From Pseudeuparius sepicola (taxonomy: Eukaryota; Arthropoda; Insecta; Coleoptera; Anthribidae), in assembly GCA_963920635.1 (NCBI GenBank), contig OY987298.1, positions 18,385,647 through 18,449,646 on the forward strand: a DNA stretch of 64,000 nucleotides, read 5' to 3'. The notes beneath the pieces are model-generated. The model was not told where the DNA came from, did not search any database, and saw only the letters and a list, made by a program, of their open reading frames with translations. Shown one piece after another: positions 27,011 through 38,299 of the stretch; position 1 is the first letter of the stretch, and the number at the start of each line of letters is the position of its first letter. The translations under genes and the position numbers were made by a program.

Positions 27011-28291
27011 AAATTTTGTGCGTTTATTTGCATTGGCGTAGCTAAGGGGGGGCTGGGGGGTGCTAAGCCCCCCCTGGTATAAAAATAGCCCCTGACAAAT
27101 TCCATATTATAATTTTTTTGACATTATAGGTTTACTTTAAAAACCATTACTAAGCTGATTTAATCTTGTCGCGTGCTCGTGTTATTGCGTATAGTAATAG
27201 ACACTGACTAAAACACTAATAAAAAAAATAAAACAAACTAAACCTCGGCAACACTGAACACTGGCAACACTGCCGTCACGCACTCACCCCGCACCCATCC
27301 CCGTCAGTCCGCCACACGCCACACTTACAGCTTTACAGCATCACTGCGAACCTGGACGGCTGGACGTGACTGGTGACTGCTTACTGTGATTGATATGTAA
27401 TACTGCGAAGACGCCAATGTACAATGTACATCTATATTTTTACTTATGCAGTATCAGTATACAGGGTTTCCCAACGAGAACTTGATTTTTGTTTTTGGGG
27501 GGAGCTTTTTTGACAATTTTGTGCGTTTATTTGCATTGGCGTAGCTAAGGGGGGCTGGGGGGTACTAAGCCCCCCCTGGTATAAAAATAGCCCCTGACAA
27601 ATTCCATATTATAATTTTTTGACATTATAGGTTTACTTTAAAAACCATTACTAAGCTGATTTAATCTTGTCGCGTGTTCGTGTTATTGCGTATAGTAATA
27701 GACACTGACTAAAACACTAATAAAAAAAATAAAACAAACTAAACCTCGGCAACACTGAACACTGGCAACACTGCCGTCACGCACTCACCCCGCACCCATC
27801 CCCGTCAGTCCGCCACACGCCACACTCACAGCTTTACAGCATCACTGCGAACCTGGACGGCTGGACGTGACTGGTGACTGCTTACTGTGATTGATATAAT
27901 TATAGGTTTACTTTAAAAACCATTACTAAGCTGATTTAATCTTGTCGCGTGTTCGTGTTATTGCGTATAGTAATAGACACTGACTAAAACACTAATAAAA
28001 AAAATAAAACAAACTAAACCTCGGCAACACTGAACACTGGCAACACTGCCGTCACGCACTCACCCCGCACCCATCCCCGTCAGTCCGCCACACGCCACAC
28101 TCACAGCTTTACAGCATCACTGCGAACCTGGACGGCTGGACGTGACTGGTGACTGCTTACTGTGATTGATATGTAATACTGCGAAGACGCCAATGTACAA
28201 TGTACATCTATATTTTTACTTATGCAGTATCAGTATACAGGGTTTCCCAACGAGAACTTGATTTTTGTTTTTGGGGGGAGCTTTTTTGACA
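27011..28291 (+). repeat. Nearly identical tandem duplications
   Basis: A ~275-bp block containing GGTTTACTTTAAAAACCATT and CTGGACGGCTGGACGTGACT is present three times (about 27120-27393, 27622-27893, 27897-28172). An upstream block with GGCGTAGCTAAGGGGGG occurs twice (27011, 27514), and a downstream block with CAGGGTTTCCCAACGAGAAC twice (27456, 28237). Copies differ at only a few bases, so the duplication is recent. Non-coding. Confidence 0.9.
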
Positions 28292-28985
28292 GTCAAGCCA
28301 ACCCGATATGTTCATCCCCCTAATCTCTAGCAACCCCAACTTTAAAATTTTAAATGGAACTACCCCCCCTTGTGGCGCATCATTTTAAAACCCTTTTTAT
28401 TGCGAACACAGTGATGTATCGTTTTTAGAATTCTGTTGAGATTTGACAGAATTATTGACTAAAATCGGAAAGTTGACAATCCGCTGTAGGCATAGTAATT
28501 TCTACATTAAATGCCCGCCACTAATAAGTTTTTTATCTACTACACACGCCCAATTTGCCTAGTTTTTATTGACGTGTCGATCAGTTTACAAAAAAGTGAC
28601 TAATGAAAAAGCTGAAGCCAAACAAAAAAAGTTCATACAAATTCAAACCTTATATCTTTTTAAAATATGTAACAAAAAGTCACTGTCACAAAAAAAGTTC
28701 CCGTTTTTTTTGCTTGTAACCACGAAATCGTTAGTCTGCTATTGAATTGTTAGTGTTTGTTGTGGAGCCATACAATTTTAAGAAAGGATTAATGGGCAAT
28801 AGTGGGTCAAATTTTGGTTAATGTGGGCATGGTCCGATTGGACCAAAAAAATTGTCTACGGCGCCGCGCCGGCGCTTATAGCTTAAGCGACGCTCCGGAG
28901 CTTTTGCGGCTTTTGCGGGTTACTGAATCTCATTTCCTTCAGGGGCTTAAGCCCCCCCGGAGAAAAAAGGCTAGCTACGCCTATG
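27031..28985. mobile_element. Possible hAT-like element with GGCGTAGCTA ends
   Basis: The left end CATTGGCGTAGCTAAGGGGG and the reverse complement of the right end, CATAGGCGTAGCTAGCC, are similar, followed inward by C/G-rich runs on both sides. GGCGTAGCTA-type ends are common in hAT elements. No transposase is seen, and the inside is taken up by the tandem duplications plus about 700 bp of unassigned sequence. Confidence 0.45.
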
Positions 28986-29668
28986 TTTATTTGATTTTTC
29001 AGTTTAAAGGATAACCTTTAAACTGGTATAGAGGTACCTAAATATTACGAAAAATATTCACTTCTATTGTTGAGTACTTTTGTACACTGCTGTTACTGTG
29101 AATTAAGATTTACGCTTTTTTGTATTAACTTATTATGTGTCATGTTTTTTATCTTCCCTGTATATTTTGACGGCTTTTGCTTATGCCGATTGTGTGCTTG
29201 TAGCAGTTCTCTCACATCTTTATTTAGATATTTTTTTCTGAAATTAATAGATATACTTCATGCACCAGTGGTAAAAGCTATTTTTAAAAAGCAAATTTTC
29301 GATTTATTTTGTTGTGCAAATTACGGGCTGTTTCAAGGTTAGGAGGTTTAGTATGCAGCCCGTCCCTGCGTTTGGTACCTAGCTTCGTTTTACCTTAAAA
29401 TTGGCCTATTATTAGCACAAATAGCAGAATTTTGAATTCTTATAGGACCAATACATTCATTTTGCGACGTTACGTGATGTTTTTTTTACTAGCACCTAGC
29501 GGATTTTAGCAGTGGTAAGATTTTATATTTAAGGCAATTAGTAGATAAGGGTAGGTATTTGTATTATTCGGAGTGGCAAAATAAAACTTGGCGGAATATT
29601 GCTAATTTAAAAAAAAACGCTCTCTCTTTTATTATACATATTAAAGATTTTCGTAAGTAATATCATAA

Positions 29669-29871
29669 GGGCATCTAATTTTTCCGAAAAAAAATTGAAA
29701 AAAAAAAAAACGTTGCTAAGTAATGTTTTAACAAGAAGCATGAGTACTGGTGGCAACAAAAATCGAAGTCGAAGAACAGGATTTTTGCACCTGCACGAAT
29801 GCATTTTGTTAAAAAAATATTACTTAGCATTGTCTTTTGTGGATTTTTTTCACAGGAAAAATTAGATGCCC
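29669..29871. mobile_element. MITE with GGGCATCTAATTTTTCC ends, copy 2
   Basis: Second copy of the 18902-19100 element with the same 17-bp inverted ends and interior (for example AACAAGAAGCATGAGT and GCACCTGCACGAATG). Flanking similarity continues to about 30060, ending with a TTGGTGGAAATTAAGACGAG block. Confidence 0.8.
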
Positions 29872-30069
29872 GAATGGTATTTGACAAGACTATTTCATGA
29901 GACTCACTGATACTACCTATTATACAACAGCTGTCAAATTTTACCGCGGGTAAACTCGAAAAAACTGCTGAGAGGTGCTGTCATACAGTTTTTCCATCTA
30001 GAAACCATTTGTAATTCAAAATTGCGCGTTTGTGATTGGTGGAAATTAAGACGAGGGAAATGGTCTTTG

Positions 30070-31500
30070 GAAAATATCTTGTAATATAAATATCAAGATG
30101 AATATATTATTATGTAATATTGAATCTTGTCCCATTTATAAAATAAAATGTGAGGCATTAGACATGTCCAGTTTTTGTTAAGCTACGCCATAATACTCGC
30201 TATAATACAGAATATTTCACAGGTAGGTAGAAACACTTAAAATAAAACCTATATATATATCCCAGCTTTTCTCTTAAAATCTGTAAAATATGAAAATCCA
30301 AGTAGGCTCTTGAAATTTTGCACAGTGGTATAAAATTGCGAAAGAAACATATTTTTTTCATTAATGTCAAATTTGACATATAAAAAAGACTACGTCACAA
30401 CATTTGATTATGTCAATTTTGGTTCTAGAGCAAGCAAAACCTGATGCCGCAAACAAATTTTCCGTAAGTTATTTACTAAAAAAATTTTCCCATATGGTGC
30501 AGACTTTTTGGTGGACACTGTATAAACCCCCTGCAGTCATACTTTTCACCAATGCTGCAAAATTATACAGAAAATGTACATCCAATTTTCGGTTAAATGC
30601 TATTTTATAACTTACGTTTGGTGTAAATTATCTGAGAAATTAATTAAACTCAATAATTTTGTCGACAATTTATGCAGTAGCACTCCAGAAAATATTTACA
30701 AACTTAAATTATTAACAATCGCATTTAGAATTTTGCAACGACTCTGTTGAAGATTAGTTCACAATTATATAAATTTATGATACAATAATTTCTGTATGGT
30801 AAATATAGTTTTTCTATAACGCGATTTTTTACAGTGCGTTCGTTCGGAACTGAGCCTTTTTTGTGATGGATTACTCCTTGGGTCATACATTGCCAAATGC
30901 CAAATTATAGTAATAATTATCGACAGTTTGCAAGTATATTCAGGCTTTGGAAAACAAAATGGGCTATTTTAAGATTTCAGAGAAAATGAAGAAGGAAAAT
31001 TGAGAGAAATGAGAAATTTTAAATAGTGACATAATTAATAAACTTCGTCAAAATTATTGTTTGAAATTTAATTTTTATTGAAAACGACAATAACATTTAG
31101 AAAAAGGATATATTTTTATATATTTTTTGTGGGGTTATTTAAGAAACAAAATTTATTATGACACACCGGAAAATGTAGAAGCACTGAATGGTAGAATTCG
31201 GTAAGGAATCCACATATTAAATACTGAACACAGCAATTTTATCGTTGACTCAATAAACAGAAAATTAGTAGCAAATATCAATAAATTTATTGAGCAAGAT
31301 GGAGGCCATGTGGAGCATTTGTAATACGTATATATATCTTTGCTTTTGTTGACGTTTTATTTCCAACCTTATATGTTCAACTTGTTTTCAATTTCAGTTA
31401 TTTTTTTTCCAATACAAACAACACGCTAAGAGCTTGGATTAACATCTTCTGTTATTGTTTACCATGTCAATATTTATTATGTATATGAACTGTATCTGAA
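30070..31500. other. No gene recognised
   Basis: AT-rich intergenic DNA upstream of gene 4. The longest frame (30404-30610, 68 codons) has no family resemblance. Confidence 0.3.
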
Positions 31501-31568
31501 ACATTTAAGTTCATTATGCTTGCACTCCAGAAAATTGAAGCTAAACGTCGCTCTTGCAAAATCGGAAA

Positions 31569-31905
31569 ATGCGTTTTCTTTTTCTATTCACCATTTGTTC
31601 GGTGGCAGCTTTCATTCATGTTGAAGCAAGAAAAATTGACTGCAGAACTGTCAAAATAGCTTGCCCAGATCAAGTTGCATGCCCTACAGGATATGTTTTT
31701 GGACCTGGAGGAACTTGCAATTTTTGTACAGTTTGCCTTGAGGAGTTAGGTATGATATTGTATGCTATTTAAGTAAACTATTCTTAGGTACATTAACATT
31801 TTAGACGTGGGCGAATTATGCGTGGAGCACATTCGTGGCAATCCAAAAACGTCAGATTCAGTGTGCCGGGACGGATCATCATGCCTTGGAGGGGTGTGTT
31901 TGTAA
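31569..31905 (+). CDS. Gene 4: secreted 10-Cys peptide, compact two-exon gene
   Basis: Exon 1 is 31569-31749, the intron is only 55 bp (31750-31804, GTATGA..TTTTAG), and exon 2 is 31805-31905; the product is 93 aa. I take MRFLFLFTICSVAAFIHVEA as the signal peptide and ignore the ATG 15 bases upstream, since other members begin the same way (M-R-x-F/L). Mature chain R-K-I-D-C with ten cysteines in family spacing. Exon 2 is the most divergent: R-D-G-S-S-C replaces G-E-G-L-x-C. AATAAA at 31972 follows the stop by 67 bases. The tiny intron shows the ancestral size; the large introns of genes 1-3 come from mobile DNA. Confidence 0.87.
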
Positions 31906-32059
31906 GCACATACAATAATTCAAGTTATTGATCAATAATTAACTATAGTTTACAAATGAAATATAAAGGCGAATAAAATTATAATTATTATTTTCTTTCA
32001 AATTATATTTTTTGAACAGCCTTACAAAAAACCTGAGCTGTTATCACTGATTTTTAAAA

Positions 32060-32302
32060 GCCATATACCGTACTTTCACCGTTTTGGTAGACATAGGGGA
32101 ATAGGCCGCGCGTCGCCGTGAGTCCAGCTAGGTTTGTCAGTCGTTGGCGGGGGGAGTACACAGTAGTCCCGAACCGCTTATCAGTCGAGTTTTGCGAGCA
32201 AAAAAACACGCCCCGCCCCCCGCCAACGACTGACGAACCTAGCCGAATACACGGCGGCTCCGCCCTATGTATACTAAACGGTGAATGTACGGTATGTATA
32301 CT
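32060..32302. repeat. GC-rich foldback element with ~110-bp arms
   Basis: ATACCGTACTTTCACCGTTT (32066) through GTCAGTCGTTGGCGGGGGG pairs with CCCCCCGCCAACGACTGAC through AAACGGTGAATGTACGGTAT (to ~32300). The loop is around 32155-32210. It lies about 160 bp after gene 4. A plus-strand frame inside is not a gene. Confidence 0.85.
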
Positions 32303-32809
32303 TGTTGTTGTAACACAACCTTAAAGCAGTGGCTCTAGAAAGAATTACTTCTATAGCTACTGATTAAAGGGGTTGGAGATCAGACAAACGATTTAGACCC
32401 TCTTTCCAAATCAGTGACGTCAGAGGTGTTTAAACAATAAAACCTTAAAATCTAAAGCAAAAATGTGTTCAAAGCGATTCTGGTAAGTGAACATAATAGG
32501 AATGCGCACCATCACAGAAAAAGTCCAAGAATGCTAACTCAATTTACCGCACATTTTCTTGAGTTCATATATAGCACAATAAATGAATGAACAATAATGA
32601 CGTTAACATTATGAAAAACTTATTTTAAAATATTTTCACTTACTATTCGAAAATTGGGAGTGGGATAATTCCCTACTCTACACGCACCTGCTAACTGATT
32701 ATAGGTGAGAATTCAACGCCTGCCAATATGAACCAATGAAATGACAGGATTTTTGAAATATTAACCAATCAGGTGATGATTTCAGCGATAATACCACTAG
32801 TGGTATTTT

Positions 32810-33480
32810 CGTATGAGCTTCGCTCTCGGAATTTTATCAGAAAATAAAAGCATAATTTATACTTGTGATCTTTCTAGGCAAAATACCCCTTTCGAAAAAA
32901 TTATCGATAAAATTTCCGGCACGAGTGGTATTTGTCGAGATTATTTCACGAATACGATTTAATAATTTCTGTATTAATTTTTTCTATGTTTGCATTTCCA
33001 AAACGACTCATTTTGAACGAGTTTATTGACAGCTTCGACTGTAGGGTTCGAGTAAACAAACATGACGCTTAGGTATCCAAGGCAAATGCGATTATACCTG
33101 CACCCTGTCGGCGTTGGTTTATTTTCTGAATGTGTCATAAATTTAATCGGAGGCGGAGGTCTAAATAACAATAATTTAGCAATGTAAAAGTTATATAAAT
33201 TCTATGATATAATGCTTAATAATACCGCAACATAATTTATAAGCTGCATAATTTAGAACAGTGCGAAACACACAAACTTTAAGAAGTAGGTACGTGTTTG
33301 TATCCAACAGATTCGCGGTTGCTAAGCAACGAAGTGATAATTTGCACAAGTGCAATTACCGGTAATTGCACTAGTGCAAATTATCGGTAGCAGAGGCATA
33401 TCATTGGTTGGATTTTTATGGAAGGAGCTACCTTATTGCATGCAAGCAGTATGAGGGAAATAATCGCTGAAATCCTACTC
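32810..33480. repeat. Dispersed repeat shared with gene 3 intron
   Basis: Same repeat as 19270-20033, with part inverted. Here the 27-bp unit at 33336 is present once and is followed by its mirror image (GGTAATTGCACTAGTGCAAA), forming a palindrome. No ORF of note. Confidence 0.75.
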
Positions 33481-34198
33481 TCTTAGTTACGTCCTAGTTA
33501 CGCTAAACCAATATTGTGGCAGCTAAAACTGATAACCCGATAACTTCTTCACATTACCAAATTTAATATAGGACTAGAATATATGTTTTCAGTTAACACA
33601 TTGATCTTTAAATATCTATTAGCACAAAAACATATTCGGAACCGAAAGTTCAATCTAAATGACAGCTGTCAAACTAACTATTTGCAAATTTGCAGTTGTT
33701 AAATTCTCTTTTTAGATACAACTCGTGATATGCCTGATAATAGATAATACCTTTCCTTAATTTATAACTCATTATAATCCCAATGCTAAGAAAATACCAC
33801 TCCTGCTGCGCAGTCGTGGTATTTTCAACAAAGGTATTATCGATAATAGGCACACCACTTGTTTTATTACCCCTGATTATACCTACGCAACGAAAGTGCG
33901 ACACCAAATGACCAGATCAAGTTAAGACACCGGGCCCAAAGACGCCCATCTAGGTTATATATATATATTTTTACTACTAACCTGAGAAATCACCATTATT
34001 TACCTCATTCCTCTAATGATAAGTAATTTTTCTCTACCTAGGTAAATAATGAAAAATTTTCTATGTGACATTTAAAAATTAGTGTCATTTTATCAGCTTG
34101 ACAACTGAACTCTCAGGCTACTCGATATTTTGACGTATTTGAAAAAAGCGAGAAATGACTAAAATATGGCAATATTTCAATGTTAGTAGTAAAAAAAT

Positions 34199-34325
34199 TC
34201 TATATACACTTCGGTTGAGAAGGCCATTATTTACCTGGCATATTATATCCTTCGGCGCTACGCGCCTTAGAATATAAAAATGCTCGGTAAATAATGGCTC
34301 GCTTCTCAACCTAGGTGTATAATAT
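34199..34325. repeat. Small foldback element
   Basis: TATATACACTTCGGTTGAGA and the block GCCATTATTTACC are inverted at about 34290-34325 (GGTAAATAATGGC, TCTCAACCTAGGTGTATA). About 125 bp; the centre carries CTTCGGCGCTACGCGCC. Confidence 0.7.
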
Positions 34326-34792
34326 ACTATTATTCAAGAAAAATGGATTTTGTAAAGAATATCAAAATTTAATTAAACGAATTTAATGAATAGTAAAAAC
34401 CAAATGATTTAATATAAAGCTTTGTATGTTTCATCTTTTCATTTTTTTCTTGTGAAAGCATTAATCTCCTTAAAGCCGATTATTTTTTTTGTCATCATTG
34501 AGTGAAGAAATGTAAAGAGACTCAACGCCTGTCAAATCTCTATGCCAACAAACTAAGCTGGTCCAAGAATAACGAATAAATAAAAATATTTCAGCAAGAT
34601 CAAAGGATCCTAGCCTGTTGGTGTTTTTCGTCTTTGAACAATACGCTATTATTCTTAATAATTTTTTTATCTCAATATGCAAAGAAAACAAATTGCAATG
34701 AAATATTTAAGACTGCGCTTGGTAGGTACATAATTTTATTTCAAATAAATATACTTCATTGAAACCATACCCTTGTTCTTACCTCGTACAAA

Positions 34793-35152
34793 ATGCGTCT
34801 GGTTGTTCTGTTGGGTATTTGCTTGGGGGCAATGTTTGGTTATGCCTTCGCAGACGAAACTGACTGCAAAGACTTCCAAGTACCTTGTATAATGAGACCA
34901 ATCATTTGCCCTGCAGGACAAATTTTGGGGCTAGGATCTATCTGCAACCTTTGTAATGTTTGCCTAACGGCACTAGGTATGTTTTAGTATAAATGAGTTC
35001 TAGTTAAACAATATCTAAATATGTAACCTATACGTGATATTTTAGATGTTGGAGATTTTTGTATTCCACACATATCTCGTAATCCAGAGACATCAGATTC
35101 GGCATGTGGGGAAGGACTACAATGTATTGGTAGAGTTTGCGTGTGCGAATAA
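34793..35152 (+). CDS. Gene 5: secreted 10-Cys peptide, compact two-exon gene
   Basis: Exon 1 is 34793-34976, the intron is 69 bp (34977-35045), and exon 2 is 35046-35152; the product is 96 aa. MRLVVLLGICLGAMFGYAFA is a signal peptide; the mature part starts D-E-T-D-C. The ten family cysteines are present, plus one extra near the C-terminus (V-C-V-C-E), giving an odd cysteine that could allow dimerisation. Exon 2 has the full consensus C-I-P-H-I-S-R-N-P-E-T-S-D-S-A-C-G-E-G-L. AATAAA at 35262. Its nearest relative is gene 6, 2.7 kb downstream; together they are a recent tandem pair. Downstream sequence is repeated in inverted orientation at the right end of the window. Confidence 0.88.
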
Positions 35153-35224
35153 AAAACTACCCAACTCTATTATTGTCGATATTGTCTTTATAAATTTGTT
35201 TTAAGTGATACTTGTACTTGTATA

Positions 35225-36065
35225 AGAGCATTTTTGTACATTAGATGTTATTGAGTTGAGTAATAAAGCCGATATTTATTTATTTATATATTTTTGATGC
35301 CAAAATTGAAGAATTCCTTCAAATGGGTTCGTACCAAATTTTTGTTAAATAAATTCAATTAAACATTATTAATTAATTAATAAATTAAAATTATTAATAA
35401 AATAAAAACGTTGACTTGAAAAAATGCTGATAACTCCGGTTTGGTTTAACCGAATTGGTTGAATTTGGGCTTGTTGAAGAGAGATTTCCTTCGTCTATCA
35501 AATGATTGCATCTCAAGATATGTTTTCAGTTTCATTATCATGAATACCTGCAATAAATTTCACGAAATCTTGAAGAAAATTCGATTATTCTTGCATTCAT
35601 CTTCATTTTTACTAGGCGTCATTTTGTTTTTCATTTTTTTTGTACTTCATATTCATAATCAGCATCTAAAAAAACATAAAAATATACATTTTCAATGAAA
35701 AATAACGATTCTACAATTAATTGTAGACGATTTTTGAGAAATTTCGGTGAAAAATCGATTTTTTTAGTTTTTTATTTTTTTTTTAAAGCGCACTTTTTCA
35801 ACCTGCGGACTTTTAAATAAAAGTATGTTTGAAGGTGTTTCAAGAGGTTTTATTCAAATCCATGAGTTCCCTAATTAATTCCTAATTAACACCATTTTTC
35901 GTCTACGTTGCCTCCACTCTCCACTATTGGCGATTTGGACATGTAGCCGTATTTTTCAGTTTGGCACAATTCCGTTGACGTTTCTTATTTTGACAATTAT
36001 TTGTTGTTGTCCAATGTTCGATTTCGTGTTGGATTTTATCACTTTTTCTCATAAATTGCCATCGA
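35225..36065. repeat. Segment duplicated in inverted orientation at 63530-64000
   Basis: Bases 35225-35345, including the gene 5 polyadenylation region, match the reverse complement of 63880-64000. Bases 35931-36065 match that of 63535-63665. The ~560 bp between them differ, so one copy took an insertion or replacement. The remainder to 36869 has no recognised gene. Confidence 0.8.
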
Positions 36066-36877
36066 ATAGATTTCTATTTATCTAATATCTAATTGCATAC
36101 GTATTACTAAAGTCGTGCCAAGTTTTATCAAAATCGGCCAAGAAATTTTGAGATGAAGCTTTAAAACATAAAAGTTCGTTTTGAAATTTTCCAAAAACAA
36201 AGTAAAAAAAATTACGGGTTCCTGTTATGTACAATAACAGCCTTATTTATTTTGCAATAAAAAGGCAGTAAATAAACAACAGAACTTATTCTTTTAAAGT
36301 GTTTTCAAAATTATAATCCACGTATCTAAAGAATACACCTTGCATTTCCAATTATTGAAGCTAAACCCCGGTACTTACATTCTATATCAGCAAATTGAGC
36401 ACGTTTTTTTTTTATTAGTCTTTTGCCTTGGTGGTAATATTTGGTCATGTCCACGCACAGAACACACTATTAAAACATGGTTACTCAATCTTAAAGCAGA
36501 CTTTATTGTCTTCCAAACATAAAGTAAAGATTCCTCAAAGATACCTAAATTAATGCTTCAAAAAGGGTACAGGATATTGATATAAAGTTTTATACTTTTT
36601 AACGGAAATCACGAGTATAGATTTCCAAAAGCTGAAAGATTGCAGGGTGTTCACATTAAAAAAAAAAAACGAAAGTATGGCTTGCCCTCTTTTTTTAGAA
36701 ACCCCTGTATTTTCATACTATAGCCCAAAAAACTTTTTGTAATATGCTATAACTTTTTTTTTGAAAATTTTTGAAACTTTAAAGGTTTAGTGGATGGGAT
36801 TGTTCCCTGGGACACGCTCTACATGCATAAAAGGCAGCCATTCTCATTAAAATTCTTATGTTGAGTATAGCACTGAC

Positions 36878-37608
36878 TAGGGCTGTTCGATCTCGGAACT
36901 TCAGTATCGATACTGAAAAAATATCGATAAAATCGATAAATCGATCTTATCGATAAAATCGATCTTATCGATATAATCGATCTTATCGATATAATCGATC
37001 TTATCGATAAAATCGATCTTATCGATAAAATCGATCTTATCGATATAATCGATCTTATCGATAAAATCGATCTTATCGATACATTCGATCTTATCGATCA
37101 TGTTGATAAAATAGATCTTATCGATAAAATCGATCTTATCGATAAAATCGATCTTATCGATATGATGGATCTAATTGATAAAATCGATATAATCAATTTT
37201 ATTTAAGAAGCTAGACAAAAAAAGGCCTATCGGCTTGCTGCGGACGCGGTCTGGACGCAATGGGTGCAGCAATTTCCTTTATTTTTGCAAACAATTTCAA
37301 AAGATAGATATAATTGGAAAGATCGATAAGATCTAAATATAAGATCGAAATATCGATAAAATCGAAAATATCGATAAAATCGAAAAGATCGATAAAATCG
37401 AAAAGATCGATAAAATCTAAAAGATCGATAAAATCGAAAAGATCGATAAAATCTAAAAGATCGATAAAATCGATAAGATCGATAAAATCGAAAAGATCGA
37501 AAATATCGATAATATCGATATTTCGATTTATCGAAATTGAATATCGAGTATCGATAAAATCGATAGTATCGATACTTTCGATTTTATCGATATTTTGTCT
37601 CAGGCCTA
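36878..37608. mobile_element. hAT-type MITE packed with ATCGAT repeats
   Basis: The ends TAGGGCTG and CAGGCCTA are inverted, flanked by a perfect 8-bp duplication GCACTGAC (36870-36877 and 37609-37616), both typical of the hAT superfamily. Inside are two arrays: an 18-bp unit like ATCGATAAAATCGATCTT (36920-37200) and a related, roughly inverted unit AAGATCGATAAAATCGAA (37318-37600), around a ~110-bp unique core. No transposase. Frames through it (Asp-Ile-rich or Ser-Lys-rich) merely translate the repeats. Confidence 0.9.
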
Positions 37609-37895
37609 GCACTGACCAACCTTACAAAAACGAGAACTTACTCTAAGTTAGTATGAGCCTTTACTTTATTTTATTCAACGAATTTTAAGTGTCTACTTAA
37701 CGCCAAGACAAGTAATAGCTTAAATTTTGTGAAGTAAAAGCTTTTACTTATTTTTATTCGCCAGAACCATAACAAGTTTAAATACCTATAACAGTCGATA
37801 ATTTCGAATAACTGAAACTGACTATTGGGGTGGGGGCAACAAAATATTTGTTTTAGTTACTACCGGGCACTGGGCACCTATATAAAAAATTAAAA

Positions 37896-38187
37896 CCCGC
37901 CGCCCCTGTCCACGCAGACGAAATCGACTGCAAACACTTCGAAGTACCTTGCAGAATGAGGCCCATAACGTGTGCCGAAGGACAAATTATTGGACCGGAA
38001 TCTATTTGCAACCTTTGTCCAGTCTGCCTTACGGCACTAGGTGTGTTATAATATATTAAAAGTACTATAGTTAGACAAAAAATATGTATACAATATTTTA
38101 GATGTCCCAGATTTCTGTATTCCACAAACATCAGACTCGTGCGGGGAAGGGCTACAATGGCAATGTATTGGAAGAGTATGCGTGTAA
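37896..38187 (+). pseudogene. Gene 6: start-less paralog of gene 5
   Basis: Exon 1 homology runs to 38040, the intron is 61 bp (38041-38101, GTGTGT..TTTTAG), and exon 2 is 38102-38187. The cysteine part of exon 1 is intact (A-D-E-I-D-C, then six cysteines ending C-P-V-C-L-T-A-L), and AATAAA lies at 38238. There is no ATG or signal peptide: the frame upstream is K-L-K-P-A-A-P-V-H and reaches a stop at 37854, and a TATATAAAA run occupies the expected leader. Exon 2 has lost seven codons of the H-I-S-R-N-P-E segment and gained W-Q before a cysteine. Probably a pseudogene whose 5' end was cut off when neighbouring repeats inserted. A distant first exon cannot be excluded. Confidence 0.75.
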
Positions 38188-38299
38188 GAAGGAACACTTG
38201 ATTTTTTCGGCCATGTGAAATAATTTAATGTACGATTAATAAAATTCAAATATTTGATTTGGTCTATTTTCCTGTACTTAGGAATAAGTACCTGTCAGA

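Noticed and set aside
36901..37646. Long frames rich in Asp/Ile or Ser/Lys on both strands
   Set aside because: They are translations of the 18-bp ATCGAT repeat; period and composition follow the repeat unit.
37853..38249. Minus-strand frames over gene 6
   Set aside because: Antisense shadows of the gene 6 exons.
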